DNA of 64,000 nt from C-114 sp963719285 (lineage in GTDB: Bacteria > Chloroflexota > Limnocylindria > Limnocylindrales > CSP1-4): positions 806,001-870,000 of the forward strand of contig CAVRBO010000004.1 of NCBI GenBank assembly GCA_963719285.1, given 5' to 3'. Shown here piece after piece: positions 36,038 through 43,286 of this stretch. The notes beneath the pieces were generated by a model. That model was not told the DNA's origin. It did no database searches and saw only the letters and a program-made list of their open reading frames with translations. A program made the position numbers and the translations under genes. How positions within the stretch are numbered: the first letter of the stretch is position 1; each line of letters starts with the position of its first letter.

Positions 36038-37159
36038 CTACCAGGTCGCCGCCGATGCGGTCTCGACGATGCCCTGTGCCTCGAGCCAGCGCTCCGCGTC
36101 GATCGCGGCCTTGCAGCCGTCGGCGGCGGCCGTGACCGCCTGCCGGTAGCGGTGGTCGTGGACGTCGCCGGCGATGAACACGCCGTCGATCTTCGAGCCG
36201 GTCTCGTCGTGCACGACGAGGTAGCCCTTGGCGTCCACCTCGAGCGCGTCGCGGAAGACGTCGGTGTTCGGGCGGTGGCCGATGGCGATGAACAGCCCCT
36301 CCGCGTCCATCGTCCGCAGTTCGTCCGTGACGGTGTCGCGGAGACGGAGGCCCTCCACGTGGGCATCGCCGAGGACCTCCTCGACGGCCGTATTCGTGTG
36401 AACCTCGATCTTGGGGTTGTCATGGGCCCGGTCGACCATGATCTTGCTGCCCCGGAAAGCGTCGCGCCGGTGGAGCAGATGGACCTTCGACGCGAACCGG
36501 GTCAGGTACGTCGCCTCCTCGAGGGCCGTGTCGCCGCCGCCGACGACCGCGATCTCCTTGTCCCGGAAGAAGAAGCCATCGCACGTGGCGCAGGCCGACA
36601 CGCCCCGTCCACGGAGGCGCTCTTCGCTCTCCAGGCCGAGCCACATCGCCGACGCGCCGGTCGCGATGATGACCGCCTGGGCGCGGTACTCCTGCCCGCG
36701 AGCCCACAGGCCGAAAGGTCGCGAGGAGAAGTCCACCCGGTCGACGTCCACGTCGAAGATGCGCGTCCCGAACCGCTCGGCCTGGGTACGGAAGGCGGCC
36801 ATGAGGTCCGGACCCTGGATCCCGTCCGGGAAGCCCGGGTAGTTCTCGACGTCGCTCGTGAGCATGAGCTGACCACCGGCGGCCGAGCCGGCGATGACGA
36901 TCGGAGAGAGGTTCGCCCGCGCGGCGTAGATCGCGGCGGTGAGCCCGGCCGGCCCCGACCCGACGATGAGGACCGCCGACTCGAGCGGCCCGGACCCGGC
37001 ACCGTCCGCGCCGGGTCCCGCGGGGGCGACCGCCGGGGCGCCGAACGCGATGGGCGCGCTCGCGAACGAGATGGGCGTGGCACCCGCGGGAGTGGCGCCG
37101 CCGCCGCCGAAGTCGATGGCGAGGCTCGGCGCCTGTGAGGTCTCGGGACGGTCCGTCAT
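36038..37159 (-). CDS. trxB: Thioredoxin reductase (NADPH-dependent)
   Basis: 373 residues. FAD motif VLIVGSGPAGLTAAIYAARA begins near residue 63, GGQLMLTSDVENYPGFP follows, the redox motif CATC is at Cys190/Cys193, the NADPH motif is VVGGGDTALEEA, and the C-terminal FAD motif is GVFIAGDVHDHRYRQAV. The first 55 residues are a Gly/Ala/Pro-rich extension (GGGGATPAGATPIS...) absent from ordinary TrxB and probably disordered. ATG 37159 is supported by TAGGAT six bases upstream, so the extension appears genuine. A thioredoxin gene is not adjacent. Confidence 0.95.
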   Translation of the reverse strand: MTDRPETSQAPSLAIDFGGGGATPAGATPISFASAPIAFGAPAVAPAGPGADGAGSGPLESAVLIVGSGPAGLTAAIYAARANLSPIVIAGSAAGGQLMLTSDVENYPGFPDGIQGPDLMAAFRTQAERFGTRIFDVDVDRVDFSSRPFGLWARGQEYRAQAVIIATGASAMWLGLESEERLRGRGVSACATCDGFFFRDKEIAVVGGGDTALEEATYLTRFASKVHLLHRRDAFRGSKIMVDRAHDNPKIEVHTNTAVEEVLGDAHVEGLRLRDTVTDELRTMDAEGLFIAIGHRPNTDVFRDALEVDAKGYLVVHDETGSKIDGVFIAGDVHDHRYRQAVTAAADGCKAAIDAERWLEAQGIVETASAATW

Positions 37160-37165
37160 GTCGTC

Positions 37166-37199
37166 ATCCTAGCATGTCGCCCATACTCCGGGGGAGTAT
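37166..37199 (-). promoter_or_regulatory. trxB leaderless -10 and adjacent palindrome
   Basis: TAGGAT (37171-37166 on the minus strand) ends six bases before ATG 37159 and is preceded by TGC, an extended -10. Just upstream ATACTCC (37183-37189) and GGAGTAT (37193-37199) form a perfect inverted repeat with a GGG spacer. It sits where an activator or repressor would contact polymerase, so trxB is probably regulated, perhaps by a thiol or metal sensor. The regulator is unknown. Confidence 0.65.
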
Positions 37200-37214
37200 C
37201 TACCCGAGGGTCCG

Positions 37215-38108
37215 TCACAGGTCGCGCAGCTGCGGGATGATCGCCGCCCCGATCGTCTCGACCGTCCCCGGGTCGACCCGATGCGGGCTCAGGATGACGT
37301 GCTGGACGCCCGCGTCGGCGAGATCGCCGAAACGGTCAACGAGCAGGGTCGGCGCACTCGCTCCTCGGGCGCCCTCGGGGGTCATCTCCACGCCCTGCAG
37401 GTTCGAGCGCTCGATCTCGTCGTACGGCCGCCCGACCGCGGCGCAGTGCTCGGCCAGGATCCCGTACTTGCGGTGGACGGTCTCCGGGCCACCGAACACG
37501 TTGCATGCGTCGGCGTACTGGGCGACCAGCCGGAGCGTCTTCCGTTCGCCGCCGCCGCCGACCATGATCGGCGGGTGGGGCTTCGTGAGCGGGGCCGGGC
37601 TGTTGAGCATCCGCGTCGCGTGGACATGATGGCCGTCGAGGGCCGCCTCCGTGCCGCGCTCACCGGCCCACATCGCATGGGCGACCCGAAGCGTGTCCTC
37701 GAGCAGCTCGAACCGCTCGCCCAGCGGCGGGAAGGCGAACCCGAGGCCGCGCGACTCCTCCTCGTTCCACGCCGCGCCGATGCCGAGCCAGGCCCGCCCG
37801 CCGGACAGGACATCCAGCGTGGTCGCCGACTTGACCCACAGCGCCGGCTGGCGGTAGTGGACGCCGCCGACCATGAGCCCGAGCCGGGCGCGCGAAGTGT
37901 GCGCCGCCAGGTAGCCGAGCGTCGTCCAGCCCTCGAGCATCGGATCGGTCGCCGGGCCGACGCCGCGGATCTGGAAGAAGTGGTCCATCACCCAGATCGA
38001 ATCGAACCCCACGTCGTCGGCGATCCGGGCGATGCGCCCGAGGGTGGGGCCGATCATCGCCGGGCCGCCCGGGAAGTCGAACGCCGGGATCTGCAGGCCG
38101 AGCTTCAT
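37215..38108 (-). CDS. LLM class F420-dependent oxidoreductase
   Basis: 297 residues, luciferase-like barrel. Features: MKLGLQIPAFDFPGGPAMIG, ADDVGFDSIWVMDHFFQI with the cofactor-site His, LAAHTSRARLGLMVGGVHYRQPALWVKSATTLDVLSGGRAWLGIGAAWNEEESRGLG, and PPIMVGGGGERKTLRLVAQYADACNVFGG. It is of the TIGR03560-like type common in F420 producers. ATG 38108 has TACCCT ending six bases upstream. It is the last gene of the F420 island in the direction of transcription, separated from cofE by 82 bases and with its own promoter. Confidence 0.9.
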   Translation of the reverse strand: MKLGLQIPAFDFPGGPAMIGPTLGRIARIADDVGFDSIWVMDHFFQIRGVGPATDPMLEGWTTLGYLAAHTSRARLGLMVGGVHYRQPALWVKSATTLDVLSGGRAWLGIGAAWNEEESRGLGFAFPPLGERFELLEDTLRVAHAMWAGERGTEAALDGHHVHATRMLNSPAPLTKPHPPIMVGGGGERKTLRLVAQYADACNVFGGPETVHRKYGILAEHCAAVGRPYDEIERSNLQGVEMTPEGARGASAPTLLVDRFGDLADAGVQHVILSPHRVDPGTVETIGAAIIPQLRDL

Positions 38109-38114
38109 GGCCAG

Positions 38115-38120
38115 AGGGTA
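38115..38120 (-). promoter_or_regulatory. Leaderless -10 (TACCCT) for the LLM gene
   Basis: TACCCT on the minus strand ends six bases before ATG 38108. Confidence 0.55.
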
Positions 38121-38190
38121 GCGGCGGTCGCGCCGGGACGCGGTCGGCGGCACGTGGCGAGGGTGGGCGGCGCCGAGGGGGCCGGGCCGG

Positions 38191-38970
38191 TCAGCGGAAG
38201 AGGTCGTTGTCCGCGGGGATGAGCGCGTCGGCGATGGTGGCCTCGGCCCGGGACGGGGACGCGCCGCGGACCAGGGCGACCGGCCGCCGGCCCAGCTTGC
38301 CGAGCGCGAGCTCGGCGGCCGAGGCGATCTCGTCGGCGACCGCCCGGATCGTCGTCCGCATGACCCGTCCGTCGACATCCTTCGTGGCCCGCAGGTCGTC
38401 GAGCGGGGCGATCCCGCTCACGCCGATCGCGACATCGGTGACCCCCCACCGCCAGGGCCGGCCGAACGTGTCCGACACGATGACCGGGACGTCCACCCCG
38501 GTCCGGGCCGAGACGGCCGTCCGGATGGCGGTGGCCGAGGCGTCCGGGTCGCGCGGCAGCAGGAGGACGATGTCGCCGCTGCCGGGGCCGACATTCGAGG
38601 CGTCCACGCCACCGTTCGCGCAGACGAAGCCGTGCGGCGTCTCGGTGATGATCACGCCGTTGCCCATCCGGACGACCCGACGCGCCTCGCGCAACACGAC
38701 CTCGATCTGGCGCGGGTCACGGCCCCAGCGCAGGCCGAAGGCCACGGCCTCCGGCCGCGGCTCGACCGTCCGCAGGTCGACCACCGCTCCCTCCGCCTTC
38801 GAGACGATCTTGGACGTGACGACGAGGACGTCGTCCTGGCGCAGGGGCCCGAGGCCGGTGTCCGCGGCGACCGCGTCGGACAGGGCTCCGGCGATCAGGG
38901 CGGGCAGGTCCGTGCCGGCCTCGATCTCGGGCAGGCCGTCGATCGTGAAGACCTCGAGGACCGCGCCCAC
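38191..38970 (-). CDS. cofE: Coenzyme F420:L-glutamate ligase
   Basis: 259 residues. It adds L-glutamate residues to F420-0 with GTP. Family motifs: QDDVLVVTSKIVSKAEGAVVDL, NGVIITETPHGFVCANGGVDASNV, VSDTFGRPWRWGVTDVAIGVSGI and RPVALVRGASPS. It corresponds to CofE or the N-terminal domain of FbiB; the FbiB nitroreductase domain is absent, so reduction of dehydro-F420-0, if that is the route, must be done by another protein. GTG 38970 lies two bases after the cofC stop. The order cofD-cofC-cofE on the minus strand is one operon. Confidence 0.95.
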   Translation of the reverse strand: MGAVLEVFTIDGLPEIEAGTDLPALIAGALSDAVAADTGLGPLRQDDVLVVTSKIVSKAEGAVVDLRTVEPRPEAVAFGLRWGRDPRQIEVVLREARRVVRMGNGVIITETPHGFVCANGGVDASNVGPGSGDIVLLLPRDPDASATAIRTAVSARTGVDVPVIVSDTFGRPWRWGVTDVAIGVSGIAPLDDLRATKDVDGRVMRTTIRAVADEIASAAELALGKLGRRPVALVRGASPSRAEATIADALIPADNDLFR

Positions 38971-38972
38971 GA

Positions 38973-39629
38973 TCAGCCTGGCCCGTCCTGCGCGTGGGCC
39001 ATCTCGTCCACGAGGAGCAGGTCGTCGGGCGTGTCGAGGTCGATCCCGAGAGGCCCGTCGCGCTCGAGGTAGCGGGCGCCCGCCGCGCGCGCACGTTGCG
39101 CGTGCGCCTCGCGGCTGTCCCCACCGAAGGCGCTTGCGATCACATCCGGCGGGCGCAGGAAGAGCGCGTTGGTGCCCCGCCCGTGGCGGTCCGGCACGAG
39201 GGCGACGATCGGGTCGTCGTCCAGGTCCGCTTCGGCGATCAGCGCGTCGAGCGCCGCGCCGTCCACGAACGGCAGGTCGGCCGGCAGGACCAGGAGCGCC
39301 CGGACGCCCTCGGCGAGGGCCAGGTCCCGCGCCTCCTCCACCGCGCAGTTGAGGCCACGCCCGCGCTGGGGGAGGGCGCGTGCGCCGGCCGACCGGGCCA
39401 GCTCGAGCGTCGCCGGGTCCGGACTGACGACGACCACCGAATCGACCCGGCCGGCTGCCCGGGCGGCGACGATGGTGCCCTCGAGGAGGCGCGTGACCAG
39501 GTCGCGCCGCTCTTCCGCGTCGAGTGCCTGGCCGAGCCGCGACTTCGCCTCCTCGAGGCCGCGGATGGGGATCACGACCATGAGCCGTGGGGCCGCCTCC
39601 TCGGTCCGGGGAGGTGCGTCGTCCGGCAT
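38973..39629 (-). CDS. cofC: Phospholactate/phosphoenolpyruvate guanylyltransferase
   Basis: 218 residues, nucleotidyltransferase fold. It activates 2-phospholactate (CofC) or phosphoenolpyruvate (FbiD) with GTP for F420 side-chain assembly. The N-terminal loop is VVIPIRGLEEAKSRLG, followed by LLVLPADLPFVDGAALDALI with the metal-binding Asp pair, VALVPDRHGRGTNALFLRPP and GIDLDTPDDLLLV. Substrate choice cannot be read from the sequence; in bacteria of this kind PEP is likely. It begins four bases after the cofD stop. Confidence 0.94.
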   Translation of the reverse strand: MPDDAPPRTEEAAPRLMVVIPIRGLEEAKSRLGQALDAEERRDLVTRLLEGTIVAARAAGRVDSVVVVSPDPATLELARSAGARALPQRGRGLNCAVEEARDLALAEGVRALLVLPADLPFVDGAALDALIAEADLDDDPIVALVPDRHGRGTNALFLRPPDVIASAFGGDSREAHAQRARAAGARYLERDGPLGIDLDTPDDLLLVDEMAHAQDGPG

Positions 39630-39632
39630 CGG

Positions 39633-40577
39633 TCAGGCCCGGACGGCTCGGCCGAACGCCAGGATCTCCCGGGCGAGTCGCTCGCGCGACGCGTCATCGG
39701 TCATGACCGTGTCCGTGATCAGCGTCCGCATGCCGAGCGCTTCCACGTCGGGCCCGAGCGCGGCGTCCATGGTGTCCAGGACGAACCCGTCGACGACGTC
39801 CACGTACAGCCGGGCCACGCCGAGGGCGGTCGGCTCGTGGCCAAGGCTGGCCAGCATCCGGTCGGCCGGGCCCCTGAGCGCCTTGCCGCCCACGATCGGG
39901 CTGACGGCGAGGATCGGGGTCCCGCCGCGGCGCGCGGCCGCGAGCAGGTCCCGGACCCCTCGGACGGCGAGGATCGGCCCGATCGACACGATCGGATTCG
40001 ACGGCGCCACGACGATGGTCTCGGCGAATCCGAGCTCGCCCCGGACGCGGGCCGTCGCCTCCGCCCGCTCGATCCCGTCGAACCGCACCTCGTGGACCGG
40101 CGGCGCCTGGTGGCGGTGGACGAAGTACTCCTGGAACTCGAGCCAGCCGTCGTCCGTGCGGACCTGGGTGCGGACCGGGTCGTCGCTCATCGGCAGGATC
40201 TTGGCGGCGACGCCGAGGCCGCGCTGGAGCGACAGGCAGACCTCCGTGAGGCGCTCGCCGGCCTTGAGCCGGGCCGTCCGGACGATGTGGGTCGCGAGGT
40301 CGCGGTCGCCGAGACGGAACCAGGTCTCCTCGCGGTAGCGTTCGAGCATCGCCGCCGCGCTGAAGGTCTCGTCGCGGACTCCCCATCCCTGGACGCGGTC
40401 GTCAAGGCCGGCCAGCGTGTACATCACGGTGTCGTGGTCCGGACAGACGAGGAGCCCGTGACGCTCGAGGTCGTCGGCGGTGTTGACGACCACGGTCAGG
40501 TCGTCGCGGACGACCGCCTGGAGCCCGGAGGCGAGCTTCGCCCCGCCGACCCCTCCGGCGAGCGCGACGACCCGCAC
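39633..40577 (-). CDS. cofD: 2-phospholactate transferase (F420 biosynthesis)
   Basis: 314 residues. It transfers the phospholactyl or enolpyruvyl group onto the deazaflavin Fo. The N-terminus VRVVALAGGVGGAKLASGLQAV is the diagnostic glycine loop. NTADDLERHGLLVCPDHDTVMYTLAGL, FRLGDRDLATHIVRTARL, VVAPSNPIVSIGPILAV and SPIVGGKALRGPADRML are all family segments. GTG 40577 is used because it precedes the loop by one residue and lies four bases after the preceding stop; upstream in-frame sequence is shadow. Fo synthase (cofG/H or fbiC) is not in the window. Confidence 0.96.
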   Translation of the reverse strand: MRVVALAGGVGGAKLASGLQAVVRDDLTVVVNTADDLERHGLLVCPDHDTVMYTLAGLDDRVQGWGVRDETFSAAAMLERYREETWFRLGDRDLATHIVRTARLKAGERLTEVCLSLQRGLGVAAKILPMSDDPVRTQVRTDDGWLEFQEYFVHRHQAPPVHEVRFDGIERAEATARVRGELGFAETIVVAPSNPIVSIGPILAVRGVRDLLAAARRGGTPILAVSPIVGGKALRGPADRMLASLGHEPTALGVARLYVDVVDGFVLDTMDAALGPDVEALGMRTLITDTVMTDDASRERLAREILAFGRAVRA

Positions 40578-40581
40578 GACG

Positions 40582-41520
40582 TCAGGCCCCGACCGGGACG
40601 CCCGCCAGCGCCGCCCGCAGCTCGGGCAGGCGCTCGATCGTCTCTCGGTCGTACGGTGCCGGCAGCCGGACCATGACATGCCGGAAGCCGAGCTCGACAT
40701 AGGGCCGCAGGGCGGCGGCGATGGCGGCGGGTGGGCCGGCCAGGTTGGGGACGCCCGAGATCTCGGGGATGCCGTTGTGACGGCAGAGGTCCTGGATCGC
40801 TCCGCGCGCGGCTTCCTCCGTGTCCCGGATGACGATCGGGAAGCTGATCGTCAGTTCGATCTCGGCCAGGTCGCGGCCGACCGCCGCGCAGTGGTCGCGC
40901 AGGACGCCCAGGTTGCGGGTCGCGTCCTCGATCGTGCCCGAGGTGTTCCAGGCGTCGGCCCGCAGGGCGACCGTGCGCAGGGTCTTCTTGGGCCCCGAAC
41001 CGCCGACCAGGATCGGCAGGTGGGGTTGGACGGGCCGCGGTGCGCAGACCGCGTCGTGGATCGAATAGTGCGCGCCCTCGAAACTGAACCGCTCGCCGTC
41101 GAGCAGCCGGCGCATGATCGCGACGGACTCGTCGAGACGGTCGAGCCGCTCGCCGAAGCCGGACCCGAAGTCGATGCCGAGCGCGTCGTGCTCGCGGTCG
41201 AACCACGCGCCGCCGATGCCGAGGACGGCCCGGCCGTCGCTGATGTGGTCGAGGGTCGTGGCCAGTTTGGCCGTGTGACCCGGCGGCCGGAACGTGTTCG
41301 CCCCGACCATCAGGCCGACCCTGACCCGCCGGGTGACTGCGGCGACCGCCGCCAGGGAGGTCCAGCCCTCGAAGATCGGCTGCTCCCACGGTCCCTGGAT
41401 CGCGAGCAGGTGATCCCAGGTCCAGACGCCGTCCCAGCCGGCCGCCTCGGCCGCGACCGCGGCATCGCGAAAGCCGACCCACGGGCTCGCCTGCGACCAG
41501 AGCTGGGCGCCGAAGCGCAT
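40582..41520 (-). CDS. LLM class F420-dependent oxidoreductase
   Basis: 312 residues from ATG 41520. A GTG at 41547 overlapping the upstream stop (GTGA) would add nine residues and is nearly as good. Barrel motifs: MRFGAQLWSQASPWVGFRDAAVAAEAAGWDGVWTWDHLLAI, VTRRVRVGLMVGANTFRPPGHTAKLATTLDHISDGRAVLGIGGAWFDREHDALG, and HLPILVGGSGPKKTLRTVALRADAWNT. It is the direct upstream neighbour of cofD, strong context for F420 as cofactor. It shares the general plan of the 37215 enzyme but clearly differs in loops. Substrate unknown. Confidence 0.9.
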   Translation of the reverse strand: MRFGAQLWSQASPWVGFRDAAVAAEAAGWDGVWTWDHLLAIQGPWEQPIFEGWTSLAAVAAVTRRVRVGLMVGANTFRPPGHTAKLATTLDHISDGRAVLGIGGAWFDREHDALGIDFGSGFGERLDRLDESVAIMRRLLDGERFSFEGAHYSIHDAVCAPRPVQPHLPILVGGSGPKKTLRTVALRADAWNTSGTIEDATRNLGVLRDHCAAVGRDLAEIELTISFPIVIRDTEEAARGAIQDLCRHNGIPEISGVPNLAGPPAAIAAALRPYVELGFRHVMVRLPAPYDRETIERLPELRAALAGVPVGA

Positions 41521-41543
41521 GGGCCGGTCGCCGGTGGGGGCGT

Positions 41544-42533
41544 TCACGCGTGGAGCTTCGGGAGGACGTCCCGGCCGAAGACCTCGATCCAGCGGGCCTG
41601 ATCGCGGCCGACGTTGTGCAGGTAGACCTGGTCGAAGCCCATGTCGAGGAACCTCTGGATGTATGCCCGGTGGTCCTCCGGGTCGGCGCTGATGAGCATC
41701 CGACCCTCGAAATCCTCGGGCCGGACGAGCTTGGCCATCTGCTCGAAGTCGAGCGGGCTCCTGATGTCCTGCTTGGGGAACTTCATCCCGCCATTCGGCC
41801 ACTCGACCATCGCGTTGCGCATCGCCTCCTCGTCCGTGTCGGCCCACGACAGATGGAGCTGCAGGATGTACCGGAACTTGGCCGGGTCGTTGCCCGCCTC
41901 GACGCAGCCCTCGCGGCACTTCTCGAAGATCATCTCGATCTTCGATTCCGGCGCGCCCACGGTGATGAGCCCGTCGGCGTACATGCCGGTCTTCTTGGCG
42001 GTGATGGGGCCGGCGGTCGCGATGAGGATGGGCGGCGGCTCGGCGGGCATGGTCCACAGGCGCGTCGTCTCGAGCTTGAAGAACCGGCCGTCGTGCTTGA
42101 CGTCCTTGCCGCTGAAGAGTTTGCGGATGATCTCGATGGCCTCGAACATCCGGGCGATCCGCTCGGGTGTCTCGGGCCAGTAGCCGGCCACGACGTGCTC
42201 GTTGAGGGCCTCGCCCGAGCCGAGTCCGAGCCAGTGCCGGCCGGGGTACATGGCGGCCAGGGTGGCCGACGCCTGGGCCACGATCGCCGGGTGCATCCGG
42301 AAGCTCGGGCAGGTGACGCCCGGGCCGATGTCGCCGGTCGTCCGGCCGGCGATGGCCGTCATGACGTTCCACACGAACGCGGCCTGGCCCTGCTGGGGGA
42401 CCCATGGCTGGAAGTGGTCGGCGGCCATGACCCCGGAGAAGCCATGCTCCTCGGCGAGCGCCGAGTACTCGACGACCTCCGTCGGCCCGAACTGTTCGAG
42501 CATCGCGGCATAGCCGATCTTCGCCTGCGCCAC
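41544..42533 (-). CDS. FGD-like F420-dependent dehydrogenase (TIGR03557-type LLM)
   Basis: 329 residues. The N-terminus IGYAAMLEQFGPTEVVEYSALAEEHGFSGVMAADHFQPWVPQQG is typical of the F420-dependent glucose-6-phosphate dehydrogenase (FGD) group. His40 and Trp44 occupy the same positions as the catalytic His40 and Trp44 of FGD1, and Glu108 in LGLGSGEALNEH matches its catalytic Glu109. Further on come ITAKKTGMYADGLITVGAPES and KFPKQDIRSPLDF. Such enzymes oxidise a sugar phosphate or alcohol and make F420H2, so it may supply reductant for its neighbours. GTG 42533 lies one base past the next gene's stop codon. Whether it uses glucose-6-phosphate depends on phosphate-site lysines I have not aligned. 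Confidence 0.9.
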   Translation of the reverse strand: MAQAKIGYAAMLEQFGPTEVVEYSALAEEHGFSGVMAADHFQPWVPQQGQAAFVWNVMTAIAGRTTGDIGPGVTCPSFRMHPAIVAQASATLAAMYPGRHWLGLGSGEALNEHVVAGYWPETPERIARMFEAIEIIRKLFSGKDVKHDGRFFKLETTRLWTMPAEPPPILIATAGPITAKKTGMYADGLITVGAPESKIEMIFEKCREGCVEAGNDPAKFRYILQLHLSWADTDEEAMRNAMVEWPNGGMKFPKQDIRSPLDFEQMAKLVRPEDFEGRMLISADPEDHRAYIQRFLDMGFDQVYLHNVGRDQARWIEVFGRDVLPKLHA

Positions 42534-42534
42534 G

Positions 42535-42969
42535 CTAGTCCTCGAGCTCGATGTGCGTGCGTTCCGGGACGACCCGGAAGCTGATCCGGCGCTGGGCCTC
42601 GAACCGGGCGATCGAGACGCGCGCCTCGCGGGGCGACTCGTACGCGCGAGCCATGGCGGCGATGTCGGCCTGCGCCGTCGCCTGGTCCTCGACGGGCTCG
42701 GCGGTGCCGTCCACGGACACCCAATCGTGTCCGTCGCTCACGGTCAGCGACAGCCGCGGATCGCGCAGGAGGTTCGTGGGCCAGCGTCGACCCACGAGAC
42801 TGTTGAGCACGATGGTGTCGTCGTCGAGTCGGTACCAGACGAGCACCTGGCGGGGCCGGCCGTCGGGGTCGAGCGTGACCACGACCGCGTGGCGGTGGGG
42901 CACGCGGAGGAAGTCGAGGACCTCGTCCGGCAGGGCCGCTGCCGGCCCCGCGGTGACTGGTTCGAGCAT
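42535..42969 (-). CDS. PPOX/FDOR class F420-dependent oxidoreductase
   Basis: 144 residues, split-barrel flavin/deazaflavin reductase. LPDEVLDFLRVPHRHAVVVTLDPDGRPRQVLVWYRLDDDTIVLNS is the F420-binding first half. GRRWPTNLLRDPRLSLTVSD and WVSVDGTAEPVED complete the barrel, and FRVVPERTHI the last strand. This matches the FDOR-B group, which reduces quinones, biliverdin or other substrates with F420H2. First gene of the F420 operon: ATG 42969 has TACCAT ending six bases upstream. Physical linkage to the FGD-like gene (one base apart) suggests a reductant-user pair. Confidence 0.9.
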   Translation of the reverse strand: MLEPVTAGPAAALPDEVLDFLRVPHRHAVVVTLDPDGRPRQVLVWYRLDDDTIVLNSLVGRRWPTNLLRDPRLSLTVSDGHDWVSVDGTAEPVEDQATAQADIAAMARAYESPREARVSIARFEAQRRISFRVVPERTHIELED

Positions 42970-42975
42970 GACGCG

Positions 42976-42981
42976 ATGGTA
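42976..42981 (-). promoter_or_regulatory. Leaderless -10 (TACCAT) for the F420 operon
   Basis: TACCAT on the minus strand ends six bases before ATG 42969, the first gene of the FDOR-FGD-LLM-cofD-cofC-cofE unit. Confidence 0.6.
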
Positions 42982-43079
42982 CGCGAGCGCCCGCCGGACC
43001 GCCTCGGCGGTGCTTGAGTCCGCGTTCGGCGGGGTCCGCGTTCCGCGGGGTCCGCTCGGCGGACTGCGCGCGAGTGCTT

Positions 43080-43242
43080 GTCAGATGATCGTCAGGCGGT
43101 CATTCGTCACCGATCCGGCGTGCACAGACTGCCACGCTGGTCGGATCGTCGTCAGGTGCCCGCGTGGAGAGCATCTGACGAGTCCGGAGGCCCCGAACTC
43201 CCGATCTTGACGACGAGTGACCTCTCCATGACCACCTGACGA
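43080..43242. promoter_or_regulatory. Cluster of five TCGTCAG(R)TG motifs upstream of the F420 operon
   Basis: The gap 42970-43286 holds no gene but contains five related sites: GTCAGATG at 43080, TCGTCAGG at 43089, TCGTCAGGTG at 43149, and on the other strand TCGTCAGATG (ending 43181) and TCGTCAGGTG (ending 43242). Two are plus-oriented pairs about 60 bases apart and two minus-oriented about 61 apart. Such a symmetrical cluster suggests cooperative binding of a regulator to this control region. The bound protein is unknown. The 3' end of the EAL gene lies 45 bases beyond. Confidence 0.55.
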
Positions 43243-43286
43243 GAACCCGGGTGACCGTGCGCCTTCGTCCGGGTCCGGTCCGGCTC

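Noticed and set aside
38994..40676. 560-codon plus-strand frame antisense to cofC and cofD
   Set aside because: It covers two certain F420 genes and has charged low-complexity composition typical of antisense frames here.
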